The position numbers and the translations under genes are program-made. The notes beneath the pieces are model-generated. The model was not told the DNA's origin and ran no database searches. It saw nothing but the letters and a program-made list of their open reading frames with translations. From an uncultured Clostridia bacterium (GTDB lineage Bacteria > Bacillota > Clostridia > Saccharofermentanales > Saccharofermentanaceae), in NCBI GenBank assembly GCA_947167045.1, contig CAMVGO010000001.1, positions 1 through 64,000 of the forward strand: 64,000 nt of DNA, given 5' to 3'. This document shows positions 1 to 8,814 of this stretch, piece after piece (positions within the stretch are counted from its first letter, which is position 1; each line of letters opens with the position of its first letter).

Positions 1-87
1 ATTTATTATAGATTGGATTTTGGAAAATCGCTGTCCGTTTCTTAGTCTACCTTCACTTTCGATTTTCGAAGGAGGACTTTGAAGCAA

Positions 88-747
88 GATATCGTTTTTG
101 TGAAAAATCTTCTATAACGATATCTTCGGATCAGCTGGAATTATCCCGCCGAGCCATTTTTCGGGACTTTGGGATGAAAATTGAGCTCGAAATTATCCCA
201 AGATGAGTTTTTCTTGCAGTTTGAGATAAAATACGGGCCGGAAATTATCCCAAGTGAAGCATTTTTGTTATTTCGGGATAAATTCACCTCTGAGAATTAT
301 CCCAAGTGAAGCATTTTTGTTATTTCGGGATAAATTCATCTCTGAAAATTATCCCACGAAGACATAATTCACGGTTTGGGATAAAATCGCCATTGCAAGG
401 TATCGTTTTCGGGAAAAAGTCTTCAAAAACGATATCAGCCGACTTTGCAAGATATCGTTTTTTGTTAAAAATCTTCTATAACGATATCTTCGGATCAGCC
501 GAAATATCGTTTTCGGAGAAAAATCCTCGATAACGATATCGGCAGATCAATCATGATATCGTTTTCTGTGAATAATCTTCAATAACGATATCAGCGAATC
601 AATCAAGATATCGTTTTCTGTGAAAAATCCTCAATAACGATATCAGCGGATTAATCATGATATCGTTTTCTGTGAAAAATCTTCAATAACGATATCAGCG
701 GATCAATCATACTATCGTTTTAAGGAAAAACTATTCATTTCCGATAC
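88..747. repeat. Array of imperfect palindromes, 52-bp period
   Basis: About 13 units of 37-41 nt, each an inverted repeat with an unpaired centre, in two arm types. Type A arms are GATATCGTT/AACGATATC; units start near 88, 400, 451, 504, 555, 607, 659 and a decayed one near 711. Type B arms are TTATCCCAA/GGGATAA; units start near 139, 191, 243, 295 and 347. Unit-to-unit distance is 51-53 bp, mostly exactly 52. In the last units the 14-nt spacer is nearly constant (AGCGGATCAATCAT). The 75-codon open frame across this region is only a by-product of the repeats. No gene is seen from 1 to 803. Function is unknown. Confidence 0.9.
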
Positions 748-803
748 CTGCCTTTTTCGCGCTCTTCGAACCCCGCGGGCCTAACGGAGTCATGGCCACA
801 CAA

Positions 804-836
804 CAAAAAACTGCCCCAGGTTATTAGCCTGAGGCA
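804..836 (-). terminator. Rho-independent terminator of the zinc-ribbon gene
   Basis: On the minus strand a stem CTGCCTCAGG / CCTGGGGCAG with a 6-nt loop is followed by a run of T. It lies about 30 bp after the stop codon of the zinc-ribbon membrane protein. Confidence 0.85.
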
Positions 837-868
837 GTCCGTTAAGTTAAGTTAAGTTCAAAACCAGA

Positions 869-1768
869 TCAGAAGTAGTTTGCGATGATACCCGTGAGAG
901 CCATGCAGATTACAAGTACAAAGCCCTTCTTGTTGCCTGTGAGCTTTGTCTCTGCGCTCATGCCCTCATAGAGCATTACGATGTAGTAGATGTAAGCTGC
1001 TGTGCTGACGAGCGAACCGAATCTTACTACAGGAATGAGTCCGAGATATGTTCCGACAAGGTTTGATACGAGGTATGCGGGAGCAACTGAAAGAGAAGCG
1101 ATTGCAAGGAGTCTCGGGAAGGACCACTTTTCCTTGAGGATGAGTCCTGCAAGCATGAACAGACCTGCGCATCCGAATGTGCGGACTGCATAGTAGAAGA
1201 AATTGAGGAAGAATGACTTGAGGATCGTTGAAACGATCTCGCTGCCATACAGATACTTCCAGTGAACGACAGACATGGATGTCGTGAAGTCGACCATCCA
1301 GAGAACGACAACTACGATTCCTGCGAGGAAGAGCGCATTGCCGATATTATCGTACTTCTTTGCGATCTCGGCAGGACCTGTGACAGGATGGATGGCAGCC
1401 TGGAAGATATTCTTGAAATGCTGGCCGAAAGGAATCTTGTCAGAAGGCTGCTTGGGCTGAGCCTGAGGTCTAGGCTGTGCCTGAGGCTGAGGCTGTGCTG
1501 CAGGTGCAGGCTGAGCTGCTGCGACAGGTGCTGCAACGGGCTGAGCTACAGGCTGAGCTACCGGCTGTGCGTAAGGCTGAGCTACAGGTGCGGGCTGAGC
1601 TGCTGCGACAGGAGCTGCTGCGACAGGTGCTGCAACGGGCTGAGCTACCGGCTGTGCGACAGGCTGTGCTGCAGGTGCGGGCTGAGCTGCCGCGCCGAAT
1701 GACATTCCGCAACCGCCGCAAAAAGCTACACCATCAGGGTTTTCTTTTCCGCAATTAGGACAAAACAT
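869..1768 (-). CDS. Zinc-ribbon, Ala/Pro/Gln-rich, Yip1-like membrane protein
   Basis: A 299-aa protein beginning with a zinc ribbon (C3, C6, C17, C20 in CPNC...CGGC). Residues 24-112 are low-complexity repeats of AQPVAQPVA type. The C-terminal part (about 145-299) holds five predicted membrane segments resembling Yip1/DUF-type membrane domains often found behind zinc ribbons in Firmicutes. The start has a good ribosome site (GAGGAAAGG). The ribbon probably stays cytoplasmic. The repeats at DNA level (1440-1690) are prone to length change. It is transcribed alone, with its own terminator. Family placement as Yip1-like is inferred from the layout of hydrophobic segments; no enzymatic role is visible. 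Confidence 0.85.
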   Translation of the reverse strand: MFCPNCGKENPDGVAFCGGCGMSFGAAAQPAPAAQPVAQPVAQPVAAPVAAAPVAAAQPAPVAQPYAQPVAQPVAQPVAAPVAAAQPAPAAQPQPQAQPRPQAQPKQPSDKIPFGQHFKNIFQAAIHPVTGPAEIAKKYDNIGNALFLAGIVVVVLWMVDFTTSMSVVHWKYLYGSEIVSTILKSFFLNFFYYAVRTFGCAGLFMLAGLILKEKWSFPRLLAIASLSVAPAYLVSNLVGTYLGLIPVVRFGSLVSTAAYIYYIVMLYEGMSAETKLTGNKKGFVLVICMALTGIIANYF

Positions 1769-1860
1769 AGTGGTACCCTTTCCTCGGGCATGAAAACCCG
1801 ATAAAACATGATATGCTCATTGTATCACACGTATTTATTAATATAGCAACTATTTGAGAA

Positions 1861-1961
1861 AAAGAACCGCCCGGAGTTAATGCGGTCCCCTTACAAAACG
1901 GGTGTCCTTACTGATACTGTTCTCCCGAAAAAAGAACCGCCCCAACACCGGTTGAGACGGT
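1861..1961 (-). terminator. Two tandem terminator hairpins after anti-sigma gene
   Basis: Reading the minus strand, a hairpin at 1936-1961 (ACCG...CGGT with inner CAAC/GTTG) is followed by T-rich sequence. A shorter hairpin at 1866-1886 (ACCGC/GCGGT) also ends in a T run. They lie downstream of the ECF sigma/anti-sigma operon. Confidence 0.65.
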
Positions 1962-1993
1962 CATCACTAAAACACTTAAACCAAACAGAAAAC

Positions 1994-2923
1994 TTATACT
2001 ACGTCAGCCACCGCACCGATCAGTTCGACACTCTGTACGTCGGAGAATATGATCAGGTATGTCTGACCGTTCTTGTTGAAAAGTGCCGCGTTCCAGTCGG
2101 AAGGCGTCTCGGTTTCGACGACGTTGCCGAACGGAATGTGATGGAGATTCAGAGCCGTGCCGTCAGGTGATGTACCGCCGGTCGCAATGCCCTTGTACGA
2201 GCGGTCGAAAGCCTTGATGATGTCGGTGCCTTCGGGTGCGGAGAAGACCAGTAACTTCTCACCGTTCACGCCCAGGTATGCTTCACCGTCGATCGAATCG
2301 CCGAGAGAACCTTTGCCGCTGCCCATGACGTCGAACGGAAGGACACTGCTTATCAGTTCGACACGGTCGTCGCCAATGACACGGTCCTCATCGACTTTTA
2401 ACTCGCCTGCAGTATCACCGCCGGTCGATATGGCGTAATTCTGATGGCCATCCACACTCAGTTCGTTATCACGTGAACCGGTGTCCGTGGTATCTGCCCT
2501 GGTAGTCGTCTCTTCATAATCCCACTCTTCAGCATTAGCCACAGTCTCGGCTGCGGAATCGCCTCCGAGGTAAGAATTTATCTCACCGTTGACCGTTGTG
2601 GAGTATGCGTTGTGTGAATGTACTTCCGCGCTCGCGCTCTTAGCCTTGCCAAGATATGATCCGAAGAACATTATGCCCAGGCCGACAACGACTGCAGCTG
2701 CGATAGTGGAGATTACAACTACCGGAACCTTGGATGCTTTCTTTCTTCTGACAGGCTGTTCGGTCGTCTCGGACTTAGGTATGCCGGTTACGACGGCCTT
2801 GCCTTCCGACCTCTCCTTTGCCTGTTCTTTGATCGCGGAGGAGACAGCACCCATGACCCTGCTCTTCATTGCAGGATCCACGGTTACGCGATTCATGATT
2901 TCATTATACTTATTCAAAATCAT
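1994..2923 (-). CDS. Putative membrane anti-sigma factor
   Basis: A 309-aa single-pass membrane protein. The N-terminal 60 residues are cytoplasmic and charged, one membrane segment covers about 66-89, and the rest would be outside the cell. The outer part begins with a Ser/Thr/Asp-rich linker and ends in a compact domain (about 190-309) with no motif I recognise. Its start codon lies 14 bp inside the upstream ECF sigma gene, so the two are translated together; this arrangement is typical of ECF sigma/anti-sigma pairs. No zinc-binding HxxxCxxC motif is present, so it is not a ZAS-type anti-sigma. The role is inferred from topology and gene order. Confidence 0.75.
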   Translation of the reverse strand: MILNKYNEIMNRVTVDPAMKSRVMGAVSSAIKEQAKERSEGKAVVTGIPKSETTEQPVRRKKASKVPVVVISTIAAAVVVGLGIMFFGSYLGKAKSASAEVHSHNAYSTTVNGEINSYLGGDSAAETVANAEEWDYEETTTRADTTDTGSRDNELSVDGHQNYAISTGGDTAGELKVDEDRVIGDDRVELISSVLPFDVMGSGKGSLGDSIDGEAYLGVNGEKLLVFSAPEGTDIIKAFDRSYKGIATGGTSPDGTALNLHHIPFGNVVETETPSDWNAALFNKNGQTYLIIFSDVQSVELIGAVADVV

Positions 2924-3590
2924 CCGCCTCCTTCAGCAATTCCCTCAGTTTGTCACGTGCACGCTTCAGATCCGAGCGTACGGTGGCCTCTCGTCTGCCG
3001 GTTATTACGGCGATCTCTGAGGTCGAATATCCTTCCTGATAGAAAAGGTGGATGGCTTCACGTTGGTGCACTGGCAGACTTCTTACGGCATCCCAGATGG
3101 CTTTGTATTCCTCGCCGTTATCTAAGTCCTCCTGCACCTCACCCGCGATCTCCTCGTTGAGTTCGCTGGTGTCGCGGACTTTGTTGTAATCAATGCGGTT
3201 CTTCGCAAGATTGGACGCAACACGCATGAGCCAGGCTTTCCGGTGTGCTTCATTCTCGAATTCCGGTCTGACCGTTACGAACTTGATCATCGTCTCCTGC
3301 AGAATGTCCTCCGCGTCCTCCTTGTTGTGAAGGTAAGAGAGCGCAAGACGCAGGATGGCGTTGCCATGAAGGTCAAGTATCTCTTCCGCTTCCTTTTCTA
3401 TCTGCGCGTCAGACTTCCGGCCGGTCCTTATGGTGAGTTCCTCTTCGGAAGGTTCATCACCCGAAGGCTCCGCTGTTGCGTTCACAGGCTTTTCGCGCGT
3501 TAATCTTGCGCGTTCGCCCGGACCCGTAACGGCCAGCAGTATGGCGAGCTTTCTTAAAAGCGGCAGATTGGCTTCGTAAGTTAATTCCAT
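2910..3590 (-). CDS. ECF-type RNA polymerase sigma factor
   Basis: A 226-aa sigma-70 family protein of the extracytoplasmic-function group. Region 2 spans about 75-138 (including EDAEDILQETMIKFV, contacting core and the -10 element) and region 4 about 168-220 (LPVHQREAIHLFYQEGYSTSEIA, the helix-turn-helix for the -35 element). The first 65 residues are an extension not usual in the family; there is no in-frame Met between M1 and residue 101, so either this start is used or a non-ATG codon inside. It is followed with a 14-bp overlap by a membrane protein that is probably its anti-sigma factor. An ECF-like promoter lies just upstream, suggesting autoregulation. Confidence 0.92.
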   Translation of the reverse strand: MELTYEANLPLLRKLAILLAVTGPGERARLTREKPVNATAEPSGDEPSEEELTIRTGRKSDAQIEKEAEEILDLHGNAILRLALSYLHNKEDAEDILQETMIKFVTVRPEFENEAHRKAWLMRVASNLAKNRIDYNKVRDTSELNEEIAGEVQEDLDNGEEYKAIWDAVRSLPVHQREAIHLFYQEGYSTSEIAVITGRREATVRSDLKRARDKLRELLKEADDFE

Positions 3591-3627
3591 TGATTCCCTG
3601 TAAGCTTCCTCTCCGCTTTCACCCTAA

Positions 3628-3658
3628 ATACAGACGAGACGGAGAAAATGTTGCACTC
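3628..3658 (-). promoter_or_regulatory. Putative ECF-sigma promoter, autoregulatory
   Basis: The minus strand reads GAGTGCAACATT, 13 nt, CTGTAT. TGCAAC and CTGTAT are 16 nt apart, the spacing of ECF promoters (compare the TGAAAC-N16-CGTA pattern of SigW). The same 12+13+6 pattern occurs at 60628-60658 on the plus strand. It stands about 38 bp before the sigma gene start. Confidence 0.65.
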
Positions 3659-3744
3659 AAATTATACTCATGCGAATAAATCAAAGCAAATTGTCCTTCA
3701 ATATATTAAAATATGTTCGAAAAATATGCGGGGGCATAAGGAAA

Positions 3745-4434
3745 ATGGATTCCAGATTTGAGAGAGAAGAGCTTCTTATCGGGCGCGAAAAGCTGACGCG
3801 CCTGTCTGATGCCAGAGTCCTGCTCTTCGGAGTGGGCGGCGTAGGCGGTTATACTGCCGAGTGTCTTGCGAGAGCAGGCGTTAGCCACATCACCATAGTC
3901 GACGCCGACAAAGTCGACATCACGAACATCAACCGCCAGATTCTTGCTCTGGATTCGACCATAGGAAGATACAAGGTCGACGTCTGCAAAGAGAGGATCC
4001 TCGACATCAATCCCGAAGCCGAGGTCATCACTAAGAACATATTCTATCTTCCAGAGATGAGCGGTGAATTCGATTTCTGCACATACGATTACATCGCCGA
4101 CTGCATCGACACTGTGGCTGCCAAGGTGGACATCATCTGCCGCGCAAAGCAGGCGGGCACCCCGGTGATAAGCGCGATGGGCGCCGCCGGAAAGCTCGAC
4201 CCGGCAAAGTTTACGGTAGCCGACATCTCCAAGACTTCATACTGCCCTCTCGCAAAAGTAATGAGAAGAGAACTCAAAAAACAGGGCATCACGCACCTCA
4301 AGGTCGTCTATTCGCCCGAGAGCCCCATTCCTCCGAAGGAAGGGCGCCGTCCCGGAACCATATCCTTCGTACCCGCCGCTGCAGGCATCACTCTGGCCGG
4401 CGCTGTTATAAACGACCTTTTGGCCGTTGAATGA
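3745..4434 (+). CDS. tcdA: ThiF-family tRNA threonylcarbamoyladenosine dehydratase
   Basis: A 229-aa E1-like/ThiF-fold enzyme of the TcdA (CsdL/YgdL) group, which uses ATP to cyclise t6A37 of tRNAs to ct6A. Visible motifs are the nucleotide-binding GVGGVGG (about 29-35), the acidic DADKVD and NINRQ stretch (about 52-64), and the tail motif PGTISFVPAAAG. Length fits the family. The start is the ATG at 3745 with AAGGAAA before it, because family members begin MDxRFxRxELLIG; the open frame runs further upstream without a convincing ribosome site. It is divergent from the ECF operon and stands alone. Other ThiF-like proteins are possible, but the start and the sequence around the glycine loop favour TcdA. 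Confidence 0.9.
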   Translation: MDSRFEREELLIGREKLTRLSDARVLLFGVGGVGGYTAECLARAGVSHITIVDADKVDITNINRQILALDSTIGRYKVDVCKERILDINPEAEVITKNIFYLPEMSGEFDFCTYDYIADCIDTVAAKVDIICRAKQAGTPVISAMGAAGKLDPAKFTVADISKTSYCPLAKVMRRELKKQGITHLKVVYSPESPIPPKEGRRPGTISFVPAAAGITLAGAVINDLLAVE

Positions 4435-4525
4435 CACATTCTCTCCTTAATAACCCCGAGAATTTAATACTAAATTAAAATGCGTGTAACACAATGCACA
4501 TCACAAAAATAGGATAATAGGGCAT

Positions 4526-6343
4526 ATGAGAAAGAATGACAGCAGACTATTCATTAAGAACGACGCGGCTTATGTCGCCGTCGTTTTCGCGAGCGTAATA
4601 TTCTTCATATTCCTGCTCGCGGCCCAGATATTCTCGGGAGTAACGCAGGCAAGGATCTTCTTCGGCGTTTCCCTTCTTTTGCTGTCTTTCATAATGAACG
4701 TCTTCGAAGGCAAGTTCGGATTCTACATCTCGTTCGCATTAAACTTCGTCCAGTTCATGATCTACACTTACGAATACATCGTCATGAAGGCCGAATCGGC
4801 TCCGATCCTTCTGGCCATGACATTCGTGATAATGCTGATCGACATGCTCCTGCAGTACTACATCATAAAGGTGGCAGCCAAGATCCAGGGCATCGAGTCA
4901 GCAAAGCGCAATGAGCGCGGCAAGGCGATAAGGAAAGAACTTGAAGACGAGATGTTCTCCCGTACGAGCCTCATTGTAAACCACGAGGTAATGGGAAGCC
5001 ATCAGAACCTGAGCGAGGCACTTGGCCGCACTTCGATAGATGCACTTACGACGCTCCCCGGCCGTGACATGATCACCGAGCGCGCCGACAAGCTCATCAG
5101 GGAAGATATCGCGAACATGCAGGAGAGCGAGACTCCCGATTCGGCATGCCGTCCGTTCACGGTCGTATATCTCGCGCTCGATCATTTCGACAACATAACA
5201 AGAGCCATCGGGCACAAATCGATGGATCTCTTCATCCAGAATATGGCTCACCGTCTCCGTGAAGCGGCAGATCCGACCGACATGGTCGCAAGGATCGATG
5301 ACGCAGACTTCGTCATCCTCTTCAGAAGAACACTGACACCCGAAGCTGAAGCCAAGTATGCCGAAAAGCTCGCGAAAGAAGCATCAAGAGCTTTCGCTGC
5401 CGGCATTGACTCCATGAACGCGAGCATCAATTACGGCACCGCCCACTACCCTTCGGATTCCCGTCACGCAGGCGAACTGATCGCCATGGCCGAAGAGCGC
5501 ATGAGCAAAGCTTCCGCAGGGATCACCGAAGAGCAGAACACTTCTTCCGACGAAGGCGGAGAACTTTTTAAGAACAAAACAAAAGATGAGATCGTTGCTT
5601 TCTTCGAGCGCGCGATCTCCGACGGCAGCCTGCACATGGTCTATCAGCCCTGTTTCACGGCAAATCATGAGCTTACGGGATTTGAGGCTTTCTTAAGATT
5701 TGAGAGGGACGGCAGCATCATTTCTCCGCAGGTATTCCTGGCAGCCGCAGAGAACGCCGGCTACATGCGCAGGATCGGCGGTTATTCGATGGAGAATTCC
5801 CTCGCCGCACTCGCAAAGATCAATAAGATCGATCCAGCGCTCACCATGAACATCAACATCTCGAGCTTACAGCTCAGGGAGCCCGACTTCATCCAGTCGT
5901 TCTCCAATATAGTCTCGGGCGCCGACTGCAACGTCGAGAACCTCATCCTGGATCTCCAGGAAGAGAGCCTTATCACGAGCCTTGCCGATATCAGGATGAC
6001 CATTGAGGAACTCGCGACGACAGGCGTCAAGATGGCGCTGGACAATTTCGGAAGAGGCTACTCGTCCTTCAACGCGATCCCTCTCCTCCCCGTCTCGATC
6101 TTAAAGCTCGACGGCCACTTCACTTCGAGCCTTGCAACAGACGCCACGGTCAGGATCCTTACTCGTTCTGCGATATCGCTGATGCATGACATCGACATCA
6201 CGGTAACTGCCACGGGCGTCGGTCAGGAAGACCAGTTCGACATTCTGGTCGGCAGCGGCTGCGACAGATTCCAGGGCCTGTTCATGGGACCCGCGATCGC
6301 TGCTGATGATCTCGAGTCTTTCGTAAAGAACGCCGGTCTTTGA
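4526..6343 (+). CDS. Degenerate GGDEF-EAL membrane protein
   Basis: A 605-aa protein with four or five N-terminal membrane segments (about 14-125), a GGDEF-like domain (about 170-310) and an EAL-like domain (about 345-600). The GGDEF signature is replaced by IDDADF, so cyclase activity is not expected. In the EAL domain the signature is EAF, DDFGTG is changed to DNFGRG, and the conserved AEGVE motif is ATGVG, so several metal and catalytic positions are missing; LKLDG and the FQG motif near the end are kept. It is therefore more likely a c-di-GMP sensor or scaffold than a phosphodiesterase. It stands between tcdA and a convergent kinase-like gene with a 15-bp gap. The ribosome site is weak. 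Confidence 0.9.
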   Translation: MRKNDSRLFIKNDAAYVAVVFASVIFFIFLLAAQIFSGVTQARIFFGVSLLLLSFIMNVFEGKFGFYISFALNFVQFMIYTYEYIVMKAESAPILLAMTFVIMLIDMLLQYYIIKVAAKIQGIESAKRNERGKAIRKELEDEMFSRTSLIVNHEVMGSHQNLSEALGRTSIDALTTLPGRDMITERADKLIREDIANMQESETPDSACRPFTVVYLALDHFDNITRAIGHKSMDLFIQNMAHRLREAADPTDMVARIDDADFVILFRRTLTPEAEAKYAEKLAKEASRAFAAGIDSMNASINYGTAHYPSDSRHAGELIAMAEERMSKASAGITEEQNTSSDEGGELFKNKTKDEIVAFFERAISDGSLHMVYQPCFTANHELTGFEAFLRFERDGSIISPQVFLAAAENAGYMRRIGGYSMENSLAALAKINKIDPALTMNINISSLQLREPDFIQSFSNIVSGADCNVENLILDLQEESLITSLADIRMTIEELATTGVKMALDNFGRGYSSFNAIPLLPVSILKLDGHFTSSLATDATVRILTRSAISLMHDIDITVTATGVGQEDQFDILVGSGCDRFQGLFMGPAIAADDLESFVKNAGL

Positions 6344-6358
6344 TTGGGGTTTAGCTGA

Positions 6359-6958
6359 TCAGTTTTTCGCCAGATCTATAACTATCTGAGCCGCTTTCTC
6401 AAAGCTCATGAAGCTCGTATTCAGGCAGATATCGTAATTGGACGCGAGTCCCCAGCCCTCACCGCCAAACTGGTTATAGTAAGCTGCTCTTTCCTTGTCT
6501 GCCCTAATCATCTTCTTGCGTGCCGCCTTTTCATTCATGCCGTCACGCGCCATTATCCTCTTTATCCTGTCTTCGGGTTCTGCGGAGATGAATACCCTGA
6601 GCAGGCTGTATTTGTCCTTCAGGATCTCGTCTGCACGGCGTCCTACTATGACGCAAGAGCCTTCGGAAGCGATCTGCTCGATGACTTCCCTCTGGGCATT
6701 TGCGGCGATCTGTCTTACTGATGTGTATGCGGGGGTCATGAAACCCACGGAGAGATAAAGAGCTGCATCGTTGATCTCTTTCTCGTCTATAGACTCCAGA
6801 TATTTCTCTGCAAGTCCGCTCTTCTCGGCGGTCTCCTTAAGGATGCCCATATCGTAGTATGGGATCTCAAGCTTGTCGGCAATTATCTTTCCGACTTCCA
6901 TGCCTCCTGCTCCGAACGACCTTCCGATGGTAATTATCTTTGTTGTCTTAGCGGGCAT
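6359..6958 (-). CDS. Cytidylate kinase-like protein
   Basis: A 199-aa P-loop protein of the cytidylate-kinase-like family (AAA_26 type) common in Clostridia. The P-loop is GRSFGAGG (about 12-19), followed by the family pattern IPYYDMGIL, and a lid-like region rich in Arg/Lys near 130-150. The start is the ATG at 6958 with GGAGGTG five to six bases upstream; a GTG three codons earlier lies within that ribosome site and is rejected. Real CMP kinases are longer (about 220 aa) and have conserved NMP-binding residues, so the substrate is uncertain. It faces the GGDEF-EAL gene tail-to-tail and is transcribed alone. Confidence 0.85.
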   Translation of the reverse strand: MPAKTTKIITIGRSFGAGGMEVGKIIADKLEIPYYDMGILKETAEKSGLAEKYLESIDEKEINDAALYLSVGFMTPAYTSVRQIAANAQREVIEQIASEGSCVIVGRRADEILKDKYSLLRVFISAEPEDRIKRIMARDGMNEKAARKKMIRADKERAAYYNQFGGEGWGLASNYDICLNTSFMSFEKAAQIVIDLAKN

Positions 6959-7091
6959 AGAAAACACCTCCGTTCGCGGATTAACTTAAGAAAAGAATAC
7001 CACAGACACGGCCTGACGGGATATCTGTATTTAATATAACGATAATACTTCTATGCTATAATCACCCTATTGTAAAAGGAGCCCGAAAACC

Positions 7092-7733
7092 ATGTCCGAC
7101 CCGATCGTTACCATCGAAAACATTTCGCTCAGATATAAAAAGACGGTACTTACCGATGTTTCAATAAGCGCCGGCAAAGGCGAGACCGTAGGCCTCTTAG
7201 GCCTCAACGGCTCAGGCAAATCGACGCTCCTGTCCGCCATCGCGGGCCTCCGAAAACCCGCAACGGGCGTGATAAAGGTCAACGGCAAAGCCGGCTTCGT
7301 CACCCAGGAGAACGCCCTGATAGACGAGCTTACGGCCATGGACAATCTCAAGATGTGGACTCCCCTGAGCAAGGCGGATATCTTAAAGGAACTGACTGAG
7401 ACCGAACTTTCGATCCTCAAGGTATCGGACTTCATAGACCTCAAGGTTAAGCGCATGTCTGGCGGTATGAAAAAGCGTCTGGCAATTGCTTCAGTCCTTC
7501 TGGCAAAGCCCGACATCCTTCTGATGGACGAGCCCCTGGCCGCACTTGACATCCCTGCAAAGAACGACATCATCAACTTCATGGATTCATTCAGGAGCAG
7601 AGGCGGAACGATCTTCATCGCAAGCCACAGCGAGGACGTCTTCAGACACTGCTCAAAGATATATCTTCTCAAAAAAGGCGTCTGCACGCTGCTCCCTGAG
7701 GGAACATCTCCTGCGGAGGCGCTTAATGATTAA
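7092..7733 (+). CDS. ABC transporter ATP-binding protein
   Basis: A 213-aa ATPase subunit: Walker A GLNGSGKST (about 37-45), Q-loop Q72, signature MSGGM (122-126), Walker B DILLMDEP (141-148), H-loop His at about 179. It is short but complete. It begins a three-gene operon with two ABC-2-type permeases whose starts overlap the preceding stops. This set resembles drug, peptide or lipid exporters of the ABC-2 class; the cargo cannot be read from sequence. Ribosome site AAAGGAG lies upstream. Confidence 0.95.
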   Translation: MSDPIVTIENISLRYKKTVLTDVSISAGKGETVGLLGLNGSGKSTLLSAIAGLRKPATGVIKVNGKAGFVTQENALIDELTAMDNLKMWTPLSKADILKELTETELSILKVSDFIDLKVKRMSGGMKKRLAIASVLLAKPDILLMDEPLAALDIPAKNDIINFMDSFRSRGGTIFIASHSEDVFRHCSKIYLLKKGVCTLLPEGTSPAEALND

Positions 7734-8814
7734 AGCGTACTGCAAGAGAGTATTGCTTTTTCTTCCTTTCGTAATGTGCTATTTCCTGGCGCTCGGCCTT
7801 GCGCTGCTCGCGCTAGTGATGTACGCGTCGGAATTCCTTTTCGAGGACAACACGGACAGCATAGTATCCGTCGCCTGCTACGTTCCTGACGAAGAGGCTT
7901 ACAGCCGTCTGGGGATCGGCCTCGTCCAGCAGATGGACAGCGTCAAGCACACTATAGACATCGATCAGGTCAAGCATAAAAAGGACGTCGTCCGCAAGGT
8001 TGAGAGCGGCGACGCGATTGCCGGCATAATCGTTCCCGACGGATTCATCGAGACGATGGGAACCCCCGATTCCAAACAGGTACAGGTCATCTACAGGGAT
8101 GCCGACACCTTCGAAGAGCATATCGTAAACGATCTTCTCTACGCCAGGAGCGACCTTCTGGGCACCACGCAGTGCACCATCCTCACTGCGGGCGACCTGG
8201 CGGAGGAACTCGGTATGGATCCTTCCGAAGCCTACGACGTGGAACGTACGACTTCCAATAACCTGTTTAACTATGTCATGGACAGAAAGACGCTGTTCCA
8301 CGGGGTGAACGTCGACGACCTGGTCGCGAAATACGCCGTAAGGGAGCGCCTCACCGCATCTTACACGCTGTACATAATAATGATGTCGGTCTTCGTCATA
8401 TCATTCTTCTACAAGGGCAACAGCAGCATCTTCAGAGCGAGGGCAAAGCTCTCAGGCATCGGCACATGGAAGATATTCCTTCTCGAATCCCTGTGCGCCG
8501 CCTTCATGATGTACCTTCTCTACATCCTGATATTCGTCTGCGCATCCTTCATCTTTGATTCCATGAAGATCCTCTCGCTCGTGACGGTCCTTCCGGTAAT
8601 AATCATCGTTGCGCTCGCCGGCACGGGTCTTTGCTATATTGTTAAGAGCCCGACCGCCGTATCCTATATCACCTTCGGCGCAGGCACGAGCCTGATGTAT
8701 CTTGCCGGCGGCCTGATCCCTCTGGACTACATGCCGCGTTTCTTCCAGAACGCCGCGTTATTCAACCCGCTCTACTACCTTATCCAGTTCTTTATGAGGT
8801 CGATGTTCTTATGA
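7726..8814 (+). CDS. ABC-2 type transporter permease (first)
   Basis: A 362-aa membrane protein. One N-terminal segment (about 12-35) is followed by a large extracytoplasmic domain (about 40-210) and five to six C-terminal segments, the layout of ABC-2 permeases of the YhgE/DrrB-like kind. The start is the ATG at 7726, overlapping the ATPase stop by eight bases, with GGAGGCG before it; the open frame extends far upstream only because it reads across the ATPase gene in another frame. It is coupled to the ATPase before and to a second permease after, and probably forms a heterodimeric pore. Confidence 0.9.
   Translation: MIKAYCKRVLLFLPFVMCYFLALGLALLALVMYASEFLFEDNTDSIVSVACYVPDEEAYSRLGIGLVQQMDSVKHTIDIDQVKHKKDVVRKVESGDAIAGIIVPDGFIETMGTPDSKQVQVIYRDADTFEEHIVNDLLYARSDLLGTTQCTILTAGDLAEELGMDPSEAYDVERTTSNNLFNYVMDRKTLFHGVNVDDLVAKYAVRERLTASYTLYIIMMSVFVISFFYKGNSSIFRARAKLSGIGTWKIFLLESLCAAFMMYLLYILIFVCASFIFDSMKILSLVTVLPVIIIVALAGTGLCYIVKSPTAVSYITFGAGTSLMYLAGGLIPLDYMPRFFQNAALFNPLYYLIQFFMRSMFL

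Noticed and set aside
306..533. 75-aa open reading frame across the first palindrome array
   Set aside because: It is made of repeat units only, has no ribosome site, and the same repeats give different frames elsewhere.
88..747. CRISPR array
   Set aside because: The conserved parts are inverted repeats of 38 nt with 14-nt spacers that are the same within the array; no variable spacers and no cas genes are present.
1262..1702. Plus-strand frame encoding Cys/Arg/Leu-rich protein
   Set aside because: Antisense shadow of the Ala/Pro/Gln-rich repeats of the zinc-ribbon gene.
7546..8814. Permease start at 7546
   Set aside because: The first 60 codons are the ATPase gene in another frame; the ATG at 7726 has a ribosome site and a hydrophobic N-terminus.
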